Assembly (NCBI GenBank): GCA_905221605.1
Contig: CAJNDS010001090.1
Location: 418,501-482,500 of the forward strand
Origin: Symbiodinium natans
Lineage: Eukaryota; Sar; Dinophyceae; Suessiales; Symbiodiniaceae
Length of the DNA stretch: 64,000 nt
Direction: 5' to 3'
In this document: positions 10,105 to 19,812 of the stretch, piece by piece
How positions within the stretch are numbered: the stretch's first letter is position 1
Layout: every line of letters starts with the position of its first letter
Notes under the pieces: model-generated
Told to the model about the DNA's origin: nothing
Seen by the model: only the letters and a program-made list of their open reading frames with translations
Database searches by the model: none
Position numbers and translations under genes: made by a program

Positions 10105-10672
10105 TCAGCCAGCAACAGCGAGGCACCAACAACGCTCGTGACGCACTGCTGAGTGGTAGCACTTAGAGCAGCTAGGCACACTCAGTGGCACTTCGCGTTT
10201 CTTCGGAGATAAGCGCCGAATCCAGGAGATGATAGCTTCCTGTGCCTCAAGGGTGTTGGAGTAACTTCGACCGAGAGTCGCTGGACGTCTCGGAAGCTGA
10301 ATATGGAAGCACTGATGACCGCCCTTGACTTAGTTGTCCAGTAACCTGGGGGAAATAAAGGTTAACCTTTGGGATTATAAGGGGATTCTACTACCCCAAA
10401 ACAGGTTAAAGGACTCTACTACTAGGTTGATGAATTCGGAGGCAATGTCCAAGTTGTCGTCAATGATCAAGACCTCCGACTTCGGGAAGATCCTCTTGGG
10501 AACGTCAAACTTGCCAAACACCCTACACCCTAAACCCCAAAACCTAAACCCTAAACCCTAAACCCTCCACCACGGAGCTCTAAGAGGCCTGATCACTCTT
10601 GGATCCCCGCCGCGCAGAAGATGCTATTCCAGCCGGTTGAGACCCACTGAATCTTTGGCTGCACCGCCTGGG
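10105..10672 (-). CDS. Three-exon gene end, function unknown
   Basis: In transcript order: about 10590-10668 (QPKIQWVSTGWNSIFCAAGI), 10421-10513 (FDVPKRIFPKSEVLIIDDNL then DIASEFIN) and 10105-about 10290 (NTLEAQEAIISWIRRLSPKK then a Cys/His-containing tail SCSKCYHSAVRHERCWC, TGA at 10105-10107). A small element (10330-10420) lies between the last two. The VLIIDDN segment resembles the acidic strand end of receiver domains or glycosyltransferases, but that is too weak for a call. Confidence 0.55.
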
Positions 10673-10935
10673 GCACATTTTTTGAAGGGGGGTTTAGGGT
10701 TTAGGGGCCCTAAACCCCGTGTAGGGTTTAGGGTTCAGGGTCCAGGGTTTAGGGTTTAGGGTTTAGGGATTAGGGATTAGGGGATAGGGTTTCGGGTTTA
10801 TAGGGTTCAGGGTTTAGGGTTTCGGTTTCTTAGTGTTTAGGGCTCGAGGGGGCCCTTTGAAAGGGCACTCTGGACGGAAACCCCCGAATGCCAATCTTTT
10901 TGCGACCCCCGGACGTGCTTGACTGAAGAATGGAA

Positions 10936-11049
10936 CTGGACCCAGGACTAACCTAGGAATACAAAGGGCGCCATTTTTTGGTTTTAAGGGGATTATCAAG
11001 GAGCCCCCAACCCTAAAACAAGGAAATAAAGGCCTACTCGGGGTCCTAG
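10936..11049. mobile_element. Family F' element
   Basis: CTGGACCCAGGACTAACCTA at the left and CTCGGGGTCCTAG at the right, with the TTGGTTTTAAGGGGATTATC core of the family. Possible imperfect TSD GGAA/GGAG. Confidence 0.65.
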
Positions 11050-11654
11050 GGAGTGACAGGATAGGGTTTGAAGAGTTAAACCCTAAACCCTAAACCCTAA
11101 ACCCGAAACCCTAAACCCTAAACCCTAAACCCTAAACCCTAAACCCTAAACCCTAAACCCTAAACCCTAAACCCTAAACCCTAACCCTAAACCCTGAGGT
11201 TGCGAGCCTCGCCCCAGAAGCCTAAAGCACTCAAACCCTAAAGCATCCTAAATCTCTCCCAACCGAAACTTAAATCCAAAACCCTAAACCCTAAACCCTA
11301 AAGCGGATGGGCTCACGCCCTCCAAAACCCTCGACCCAAATTCCTCAGCCCAGATTCGTGCCCCCAGACCTGTTCCCCAAACCCCTGAACCCCTAAACTC
11401 AAAAAAGGACTTCAACCGAAAAGGCCAGATTCCCCAAAGTCCTTCCCACATTGGGTGCATAGTACCCCTGGGGTAGGTTGAATCTGAGGGATGTTAGGGC
11501 CCTCAATTGGGGGAACCCTTATATACCCCTGCAAAACCCTATTTAAACCAACGGGTTCCATACGTCAGAACCCTTTAATTTAAAGAAGGCAAGGGACCAC
11601 AGGGTTTAGGGTTTAGGGTTTAGGGTTTAGGGTTTAGGGTTTAGGGTTTCCTCC

Positions 11655-11775
11655 AGAGTTGGTTTCAAGACAGGTCAGCTGGCTTTTGCGACCTCCAAGA
11701 AGTTTCCAGAAACAAGCTCAACAACTTTGCAAGCACGCAAAGACAACAAGACACCAGGTTGCAGAATCTGGATGC
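11655..11775 (+). CDS. Exon of an unknown plus-strand gene
   Basis: The frame GFKTGQLAFATSKKFPETSS then TTLQARKDNKTPGCRIW is open through the island, which starts after a TTTAGGG array and stops at a run of 14 C. A second plus-strand frame is also open. No family recognised. Confidence 0.4.
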
Positions 11776-12212
11776 CCCCCCCCCCCCAAACTCTGCAGGT
11801 GCTAGTCGGCTCCTGGACAGCCCTATTTCACCCTCAACCCTAAACCCTATGTACACAAACAAACCGACAAACCCTAAACCCCAAATCTGATGTATGCCCT
11901 GTAGACTGTGTAAGCCCCAAACCCTGAAACCTTGGCGTTCGCAACGGGTGCTTGGTCTTAGGGTAAATAAATGGTCCGTTCGTATGGGCCCTTAAAAGGG
12001 GACCCCTTCTTCGCCACTTCTGTACCCTATACAACCCAAGGGCCCATACTTCAGAACCCTTCAAAGGAGGCAAGGGACCATATGACGGGGCCAAAAAAAA
12101 CGACCTAAACCCGAAACCCGAAACCTAAAGCCATAAACCCTAAACCTAAAAGAACCCTACACCCTAAACCCTAAACCCTATTCAGGGACCTCTTATAACC
12201 ACCCCTAGAATT

Positions 12213-12290
12213 GGGCCACCTGGAAGACCACGATCAGCCCACAGCCGGCCAAGGCGAACCACCGAAGGAGGAGCCTTAAGGCACGTTTAG
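12213..12290 (-). CDS. Exon encoding a transmembrane helix
   Basis: The minus-strand reading RALRLLLRWFALAGCGLIVV FQ is a typical membrane-spanning segment. It ends at CAG|GTGGCC, a good GT donor. It is isolated between a family H element and a TTTAGGG array, so the rest of the protein is unknown. Confidence 0.5.
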
Positions 12291-12454
12291 GGCTCTCCGG
12301 GTCTGGGGGTTTAGGGTTTAGGGTTAACGGTTTAGGGCTATTGGTTGAGGGTTTAGGGTTTAGGTGTTAGGGTTTAGGGCTAGGGGTTTAGGGTTTAGGG
12401 GTGAGGGTTTAGGGTTTAGGACTACGGGTGTATAGGGTTTGTGGGGTTAGGGGT

Positions 12455-12868
12455 TGAGGGGTTTGGGGGTTCTAATCGCCTAAGGCTGTCGCCAGCAGCA
12501 GCAGCTCCTCGGACAGCAGCCTTCCAACTTTCCCATTCAGCCTAGGCTGCCCAGTAACCTAGGATTAACAAGGGTGCCCCTTTTTTGCTTAAAGGAGTTT
12601 ATAGGGGGAACCTAGAGCCCCCCAAAAAGGGAATAAGGGGGCTGAACCTTAGAGGCCCCAAAAAGGGAATAAGGGCACTACTGGGCATCCCAGCAGCTCT
12701 GGGCATGTACCCAGGCCACAGAGACGGACGTTTGTACCAGTGAGCGCGGGGCGCTGTAGTAAGTCGTAGCTCCTCCTTTTGAACAAGATCTCTGGGCATG
12801 TCCCAGGCGTCCTTCATGGCTCTGAAGGTATCCGCATCACCACTATTTCGGGGAGGCTTCCCCACCGA
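12455..12868 (-). CDS. Gene with a family F introner in frame
   Basis: Exon 12698-12868 reads SGDADTFRAMKDAWDMPRDL then VQKEELRLTTAPRAHWYKRP and ends WPGYMPR. Exon 2 starts at 12541 and continues AEWESWKAAVRGAAAAGDSL. The intron is AGA|GCTGCTGGG to CAGCCTAG|GCTG (GC-AG), which is exactly element plus one TSD (GCTG on this strand). Removal joins PGYMPR to AEWESW in frame. No family recognised. Confidence 0.6.
12542..12693. mobile_element. Family F introner with TSD CAGC
   Basis: CTAGGCTGCCCAGTAACC and CTACTGGGCATCCCAG are inverted repeats. CAGC is at 12538-12541 and 12694-12697. An internal block (CCCCAAAAAGGGAATAAGGG) is duplicated, which explains why it is about 40 bp longer than the copy at 3442. 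It forms an intron of the minus-strand gene. Confidence 0.8.
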
Positions 12869-13446
12869 AGCCCAGCATCAGAAAGCAGAAGCCTTGCATC
12901 ATTCACCTGCCAGTGCCCCCACACCTTAAACCCTACACCCGAAGCCCGAAAGCCTAAAACCTAAACCCTGACCAACATGCCCTGCGAACTAAGGTCCGGC
13001 TTCTATTAGACAGCGCACCGTACGAGCCGGAGTTGAAATTTTAGGTTTAGGGTTTAGGGTTTAGGGCCCCCCACACCCCGGCAAACCGAACCGAACCGTG
13101 GCCACACTGGGTTTATAGGGTCTGGAGGGTTTATAGGGAATCTTGATTAAGGATATAGGGTTTGCAGGCTAAACGGTCCCTAAACCCCAGACCCTAATTC
13201 CTCAAGGGTTTAGTAATTGGGGGGCATGGCTGCGGCGTGATCTACATTCCGGGCCCTTCAAGTGTCTCCATGGTAGCATATTCCTTTTTGTTTAAGTTCC
13301 AAAAAGGGGCCATGATACAAGGCTTTAGGGTTTTAGAACAACCCCAGCAGAGGCAAAGCCATAAAGCGAAAATTCAATGGACGGAAGGGGGCATTTGGCA
13401 ATGGGGAGGTTGAGAAGCGTTTGGTTTTCGGATGGTTTAGGGTTTG

Positions 13447-13577
13447 GGGGGGGGGGGGGGGGGGGGGGGTGATATGGGAGTGAAAATAGGGGACACCCAA
13501 TATAATTAGACCCCTGTGAATGGTAGAATTCCCTCAGAATAATAAGGACCCCAATAAGGTACCCCTAATTCGGAAAC
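13447..13577. mobile_element. Family G element next to a 23-G tract
   Basis: A run of 23 G (13447-13469) follows a TTTAGGG-like stretch, then GGGGACACCCAATATAATTAGACCCC to AATAAGGTACCCCTAATTCGGAAACC. These blocks recur in the family G copies at 18068 and 55855, which also carry homopolymer C/G tracts. Confidence 0.5.
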
Positions 13578-13816
13578 CACCATATGCCCGGTTGTGTGAT
13601 TGGGAGCGCGGCATGTCTGTCATGACATACTCGAAGAGGCCTGTGATGTAACCTGCCAGGTTCCCAAAACCCTACACCCCAACCCTAAACCCTAGACCTT
13701 TAAGGCCCTAAGCTCCAAAACGGGCTAAGCCGTGCCGGGTTGAAAATTTATGGCTTTCGGGGCCGAAGTCTGAATGTAATGTGTGGGTTTGGGGGGTAGG
13801 CTTTCGGGATTAGGGT

Positions 13817-13890
13817 TCACTCCTTGCCGTCCTGAAGGTGCGCCAGATGGTAGAGGTAGTGCTCGATTGTGATTCCGACTCTGCGTGTTG
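13817..13890 (-). CDS. Terminal exon, function unknown
   Basis: The minus-strand reading RRVGITIEHYLYHLAHLQDG KE ends at TGA (13817-13819) and opens after AACACGCAG. It lies just downstream of the gene end at 13941, so it is either an alternative last exon or part of another transcript. Confidence 0.45.
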
Positions 13891-13940
13891 GGCAGAGATA
13901 GCTGCTAAGTGCTCACCATCGCGAGAGCAGGTAGCTCGAC

Positions 13941-14145
13941 TCAAGAAGAAAAATCTTGGATCATGTCCTTCTCCATCTCACACCCTAAACCATGAACCCT
14001 AAACCCTAAACACTAAACCCTAAACCCTAAACCTTCTCCATCTTGCTCAATGAATTGCCTAGGTCTTCATGCAAGCATTGACATCGGAATGTTGGAGTCT
14101 CCGGGGATCGGAGGAGACATGGAATCAGCCGTGGTTTAGGGTTTA
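13941..14145 (-). CDS. Gene end interrupted by a telomere-repeat intron
   Basis: Exon 14033-about 14140 reads LIPCLLRSPETPTFRCQCLH then EDLGNSLSKMEK. Exon 13941-13967 reads DMIQDFSS and stops (TGA). The 65-nt intron 13968-14032 begins GTTTAGGG and ends GGAGAAG|G, in phase 0. It consists of the CCCTAAA array at this site plus one copy of a 12-bp duplication. The frame before insertion is continuous (LSKMEKDMIQDFSS). The protein is not recognised. Confidence 0.65.
13967..14043. repeat. Telomere-like array flanked by a perfect 12-bp TSD
   Basis: CCTTCTCCATCT occurs at 13967-13978 and again at 14032-14043. The 53 bp between them are CCCTAAA units with a few variants. The insert length (65 bp counting one duplicate) equals the predicted intron length. 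Confidence 0.85.
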
Positions 14146-15639
14146 GGGTTTAGGGTTTTAGGAAGCCCTAAACTCCAACCCCTAAACTCTAAACCCTAAA
14201 CCCTAAATCTGCAGACTAGATTAGAGGCACCCACGATTCTCACGGTTTGGGGTTGCCTCGGCGGGTCGCGTAGCGTTGACAATTACCCCTCAGGTCCCTT
14301 AAAGCGGACAGCGTCGGAAGTCTAGGAAGTCCCCCAAAGGCACAGCCTAGTTAGGGTTTAGGGCTCAGGGTTGAGGGTCTTAAAAACCCACATAACTAAT
14401 ACTTGGGAGGGGAAGGCTGTTAGCTCGAACGACGTGGGAGTGCGTGATCAAAATTGCTAAACCCAAAACCCGAAACCCTAAACCCGAAACCCTAAACACT
14501 AAACCCTAGGTTACAGGAGTCTACCCTAAACCCTGAGCCCTAAGCCCCAAAAAGGTTTTTGGGTCAAGAATCCATCTTAGACCCTCAAGCCCATGGGAGG
14601 TGGAAGTCTGGACCATCCCCCAAGTTCTCATAGGCTTTAGTTTAAGGTTAGGGTTTAGGGTGTAGGGTTTAGGGCTAGGGTTTAGGGTTTAGGGCTAGGG
14701 TTTAGGGTTTAGAGTTGCGGATCCGGCATAGAGCCCCCAAAGTGTATGTAGGCCATCATGATGGGATTGTTTATGTTTTAATCCCTTCCCCCCTAATATT
14801 AAACGGACGGTCCGCCCCCCCCCCCCCCCCCCCCCCCCCCCCGATTTAAGAATTCGAAATGTGTTTTTATTCTTAGGGGGGTGTTCTTATCGAAATGTCG
14901 CAATATTGGACTTCAGGGTTACTCAAGTAATGAAGTACTTAATTGTGCTGTACAGAGAGACAGGAGACAGAGAGAGGGGGAGGCTCACAGGCAGCCAGAC
15001 AGGCAGCTCACCGACAGCATCGTGCTGCGAAAAGGCTGGATTCTAAACCCTTAACCCTAAGCCCTCAACCTTTAACCCTAGACCCCCAACCCTAATTAAA
15101 CCTCGGAGGGTTTTTGTTCGTGTTGAGAGGTTGATTGGAGGCCTGAACCACCCCCCCAATTCGGAATAGGGTTTAAAAGGCGGGGTCGGTTTCGGCAGGA
15201 TTTTCCGGAAAGTATTTTTATTGTTAGGGGGGTCTTTAATGAAAGGGGGAAGGGATTATGGGTGGAAGCTCTAATAAGACTCTAAGCCCCAAGCCCCTTG
15301 AGTTACCTTGCTAAGGTGATTTGCTGCCTAAACCCTAAACCCTAAACCCTAAACCCTAAACCCTAAACCCTAAACCCTAAACCCTACTCTGGATACCCGA
15401 AAAAAACCCAAAGTACTCCCTGTCTACAGGCCATCCGGCTATGTGCCTGCGTGTCCGCAGAACATCCCAAACCGGTGTCGCATGTGGGACACCTGCGCAA
15501 GCACACAGCAAGTATGTGGATGCAACTAACTCTTCTGGACTAACCCCTAAACCCTAAACCCTGAACCCTGAACCCTGAACAGCATACCTTCTGGATGTAC
15601 TTCAAACCCTCAGAGCAACTCGTGCTTACCAATAGGGAG

Positions 15640-15775
15640 TGTTTTGGGTAAGGGGGTTCATGGGGGTCGGTACCTGGGGAAATTTAGAGAAGCTTAGGGA
15701 GCCTTACGGAGTAGTGGGGAGTACAACCTTGGGTTACACACCCCTTTGAACCCCCTCTCCCTTAGCCTCCCTTAA
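15640..15775. mobile_element. Family I imperfect palindrome
   Basis: GGGGGTTCATGGGGGTCGGTA ... GAAGCTTAGGGAGCC ... CCTTGGGTTACACACCCC forms long imperfect arms with AACCCCCTCTCC. Related copies are at 16193-16325 and 38633-38706, the latter in the opposite arrangement and cut by a family A element. Confidence 0.5.
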
Positions 15776-16346
15776 GGACCCTATAAACAACAGAGGGAAA
15801 AGATATCTGCTATCAGATCCTTAGTTAAGGGGGCTGTACCTTGTTACTTGTGAAAGGCCCTGAAACCGAAAGCCCTGAACCTCGGCTAACCCTAAACCCT
15901 CAACCCTAAACCCTAAACCCCTAATCGCTCGACCCTACATAGCGACCTCAGAAGAGGATCTCCGATCTTAGAGCTATGTGGGGAAAGCCATTTACAGACA
16001 CTGTACTTTTAACTCTAACATGTCCTAAACCCTGAAGCCTAAACCCCAAACACTAAAAGCCCCTAAAGTGCCAAAGTCCCTAGAGTGCCTAACCCCTAAA
16101 CCCTAAACCCCCTTGGCCTGCCAGGGCCATTTCTTTGGCCGCATAAAGTAGAGGCTGAGGAACCGCCTCGAAAACACACCTTGGGCTTAAGGGTTCTTCA
16201 GGGAGGGGGCTTCAAGGGGGTGTAGAACCCAAGGTTCCCTAATGCTGCCTTCTACTCCTTAAGGCTCCCTCAGCTTCCCTCAGGTTCCCTAGGTACCTAC
16301 CCCCCATGAAGCCCTTGAAAAAACGTCTTGGACACACGCTCTAACC

Positions 16347-16577
16347 CCCTGGTTCTCAGCAGGGAATGAGGGAATTGGGTCCCTATATGGGGGTTTACGA
16401 AAACAGGGATCCTAAAATAGACCCCATCCCCTTATAATAAGGACCCAAAAACAATACCCACCCCCCCCCACCCCCCCCCCCCCCCCCCCCCCCAAATTCC
16501 GAACCACCCCACCCCCATTTTTCCCCTTTAAAGGATTATATAGGGTACCTCATTCCCTCATTCACTACGAGCCAGGA
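16347..16577. mobile_element. Family D element with a nested family G element and poly-C
   Basis: The outer arms CTGGTTCTCAGCAGGGAATG and TACCTCATTCCCTCATTC / GAGCCAGG belong to family D. Inside lie GGGGGTTTACGAAAACAGG, AATAGACCCC and a long C-rich run, then CAAATTCCGAACC, which are family G blocks. One hairpin element inserted into another. Confidence 0.6.
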
Positions 16578-17204
16578 AGTCTAAGAAAGCTTGGGGTCGG
16601 TAACCCTGGAGCTAGGGGTCACGGTTCCGGGTTCGGATTTTGTCGAGCTTCCTAAATCCGAAACCCTAAACCCTAAACCCCAAACCCCAAACCCTAAACC
16701 CTAAATCCTGTTTTAAAGGAAGAGGCTGGGCTTTTGGACTTCCAGGTTCCGTTCTCAGTGCTCCTGCGACTGGCGGCCTTGAGATACTCAGTGGGTCTAG
16801 GGCTTAGGGTTTAGGGTTTAGGGTTTAGGGCTTAGGGTTTAGGGCTTAGGGTTTAGGGTTTAGGGCTTAGGGTTTAGGGTTTGGGGTTCAGGGTTGAGGT
16901 TTAGGGTTAGGGTAGGTTCCGGGCGATGACTTGAAGTCTTGGATCTCTCGCAAGAGACGTGGGGTCTCTTTTTTTGGTCCCCTCCGGAAGAGCAGACGTG
17001 TCAAAAGCGTCATCTGACAAGTCCCGCGCACCGTCTACGGTTTGGGGTCTATATAGAGTTTAGGGTTTACAGGGTCATCTCGTGCAGGATTCATGAGAAC
17101 ATGCCGAGGTTTTAAACCCTAAGCCCTAAGCCCTAAACCCTAAACCCTAAACCCTAAACCCTAAACCCTAAACCCTAAACCCTAAACCCTAAACCCTGCC
17201 TGAC

Positions 17205-17312
17205 TTGGGGCGCGGCTCAGGCGTGGATGCGCCATGGGTTCGCATCAGGCTGAGGCACAAAGCTCCATGGAATGCTCGGAGAAAGGTGGCTCTTAGAACT
17301 GGCTGAGGTGGG
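17205..17312 (-). CDS. Exon of an unknown gene
   Basis: The minus-strand frame PVLRATFLRAFHGALCLSLM then RTHGASTPEPRPKSG is open over the island next to a family B element. It could be a diverged PPR helix pair, but I do not claim it. Confidence 0.4.
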
Positions 17313-17314
17313 GG

Positions 17315-17451
17315 CTTGGTAGAACATTGTGATGTTTAGGGTTTAGGGTTTAGGGTTTAGAGTTTAGGGTTTAGGGATCTGGGCAACCTTTTTTGGGTTT
17401 GCTTACTTTAGAAGGGAACCTTAAACCGAGTAAAGTAACAATCGTACCACT
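17315..17451. mobile_element. Family B element split by a TTTAGGG array
   Basis: The left end TTGGTAGAACATTGTGATG is followed by a TTTAGGG array (17336-17376). The element then resumes with TCTGGGCAACCTTTTTTGGG and ends CACTGGGCTACCAA. GGGC flanks both ends if the element is taken as TTGG to CCAA. Confidence 0.65.
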
Positions 17452-17782
17452 GGGCTACCAAGGGCTGCAAGATGTTCTATGTCGAAAAAGGTTCCGATTA
17501 GAAAGTCCCACTTCTGCCAGCTAAACCCTTAACTGTCAAACTGAAGCTTGTGGTTTAAGGCGAACAAGCAAAATGTGCTGGTTAGGGTTAGGGTGTAGGG
17601 CTTAGGGCTTAGGGCTCAGGGCTAAGGGCTCACGGCTCGTCGCAATCCCGTGCTTGGGTTGAATGCAACTAAGCAAGCGGCAGGCTTTTTGAGGCCAACG
17701 GCAAACGTGAGCAGTTCGCTACCTGAGCCTCCCATGGGGTACTTGGGTTCAGGGTATAGGGTTATACATTGGGATGTTCCGC

Positions 17783-17888
17783 CTTTTACTAACAGTCCTT
17801 TATAAGGATTCGGATTATAACAGAGGGTACTAGTTATAATCCCTATTAAGGACTGTTAGTATAGGGGGGGGGGGGGGGGACATCCCAA
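17783..17888. mobile_element. Family A hairpin element with a G-tract
   Basis: TTGGGATGTTCCGCCTTTTA and GACTGTTAGTATAGGGG...GGACATCCCAA form the arms. The usual GGGGGA near the right end has grown into a run of about 17 G. Confidence 0.8.
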
Positions 17889-17949
17889 GTTGCATAAGTA
17901 GCAGTTGGCTACCTCTCCCGAAATCTAACCTTAGACCCTTGATAGGACC

Positions 17950-18190
17950 ATAATATCATCAGAATAAGGGCACCCTTTTTTGGGTTGGTCACTTTGTAAA
18001 GGAACCCATAACAAAAAAAGGGTAAGTGCTACCACTGGGCTTCAAAGAAACCCTCAACCCCATGAAAGCGGAGTTTCCGAAAATGAGGGACCCCCGATAT
18101 AGACCCCCCCCCCCCCCCCAAATAGAAAATAGTAGGATGCCCTAAAAATAAAGACCCCAATAAGGACCCCGCAATAAGGTACCCCGAAAC
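17950..18190. mobile_element. Family B element followed by a family G element
   Basis: 17952-18046 carries AATAAGGGCACCCTTTTTTG, TTGGTCACTTTGTAAAGGAA and CCACTGGGCTTCAAAG (family B, diverged left end). 18068-18190 carries TTTCCGAAAATGAGGGACCC, a C-tract and AATAAGGTACCCC (family G), then runs into CCCTAAA repeats. Confidence 0.6.
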
Positions 18191-18611
18191 CCTAAACCCT
18201 AAACCCTAACCCCTAAACCCTAAGTCAAACCTTACACCCTGGACCCCACGAAAGCATGGTGCTCGGGGCAGCTGCCCTGCGTTCAGGCACTCCAGGGTCA
18301 ACTTTGGGGTTTAGGGTTTAGGATTTAGGGTTCAGGGTTCCGAGAGCATGCTTAGGAAAAAAAAGGGGTAAATCTACCCAATCTCCAAGTTCTAGACCAA
18401 GGTATAGCGACTAAGGTATAGAGGCTACTCCAGGTCCCTAAACCTTTCACCATAACCTCCATTAACCCGAATCCCCGAAGCAAGTGTATAAAAAAGTTAA
18501 TGGTAGGGGTCGGAAAATAATCACTAGCATTATCGTCCCTTCTGCAATAACCCCCCCCCCCCCCAAAAAAAAAAAAGAAAAAAAAAAGTTCTCATTATTC
18601 AGGCCCCCATA

Positions 18612-18723
18612 CTAGACCCAGGAGTAACCTAGGAATAGAAAAGGTACCCTTTGAGGTTTTAAGGGGATTATAAGGGAACCCCAACACTTAAAAAAGGAAA
18701 TAAGGGCCCACTCCAGGTCCTAG
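18612..18723. mobile_element. Family F' element
   Basis: CTAGACCCAGGAGTAACCTA to CTCCAGGTCCTAG, the cleanest full-length copy of this family besides 30217. No exact TSD (CATA / CCCC). Confidence 0.7.
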
Positions 18724-19273
18724 CCCCCAAAACCCTAAACCCTAAACCCTAAACCCTAAACCCTAAACCTAAACCCTAAACCCCAAACCCTAAACCCTAA
18801 ACCCTAAACTATATTGCTCTTGGCAGGCCCTCGGCCCCGTGAGATCCTGAGTCTGGAACCCATGCGCGCATCAAAAGTTACCGAGGCAATTCCTTGTTCA
18901 GGGTTTAGGGTTTAGGGGTTTAGGGGTTTAGGGGTTTAGGGGTTTAGGGGTTTAGGGGTTTAGGGTTTAGGGTTCAGGGTTCAGGGTTTAGGGTTTAGGG
19001 TCCCCGGTGATTGCATTCTCCCAAAAAGTGAAAAGGGGTACGCATTCGGCCACTAAGGTACTGAGTTTAGGGTTTAGAATCCCCCCAACCCTGAAGAGGA
19101 ATTGGGGCTCGATCCTGAAGCAAAAACCCCAAACCCTAAACCCTAAACCCCAAGCCCGAAACCCTAAACCCAAAGCCCTTCCTTTTTCAACCTCTCCCGC
19201 CGGCCATGGCCATTGGAGAGTCAGGTCTGGCCTGGGGGCAGACGAGGGTGTGTTTAGGGTTTAGGGTTTAGGG

Positions 19274-19812
19274 TTAGGGTTTGCTGTGATAGGGCACAGA
19301 TGCTGTGAAGGCTAGGTTTCGGACCAAGCTCGAAAGCTTCGTGAGGTGCGAAGAGCAGCTTTGGCCCGATTGCGGAGACCCATCTAACACTTTTCTCCCA
19401 CCACACCGTCCAAGGCGGCAAAGCCACCCAAACCGATTCCTTTTAGGGTTTAGGCCTAAACTCAGACAACAGTCCACTTCCAAAAACTTATTCAGTTTCG
19501 TTGCAAGGTCTCGGGTTGGGCCAGGCACTTTAGCCAGGACGCAGGGCCAGGTAGGTGAGGGGGTCAGCCCAGGACACCCAGGAACCGGGAGAAAAAACTG
19601 ATTTTTGAGCACCCGCCCAGAGGCCCCTCTGGTCCCTGGAGACGCTGCGGCGGAACAAGGGGAAGGGTTTAGGGTTATTTTGTTTTAGGGGACCCGTACT
19701 GGTCCCGAGGAGAACGTGTTCCGGTACCGGGCCCATCGTGGGCGCTGCCGACCCCCATGCTGTGGGAGGCGGGCGAGCGACCTGGGTCGGCTTGCGCAAT
19801 CGAGGTCTTAAG
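19274..19812. other. Coding-like island, strand unresolved
   Basis: Both strands are open for 90-112 codons in several frames (for example RTKLESFVRCEEQLWPDCGD on plus, 19310-19450). The composition is GC-rich and non-repetitive, unlike the flanking arrays, so one or two exons probably lie here. A short TTTAGGG pair at 19442-19455 may mark an intron. I cannot choose the strand. Confidence 0.35.

Noticed and set aside
18907-19173. Open frames with GFRVWGLGFRV, KPQTLNPKP or LNPKP repeats (also at 32790, 50279, 53705 and many others)
   Set aside because: They are straight translations of TTTAGGG/CCCTAAA variants and appear in any frame that crosses an array.
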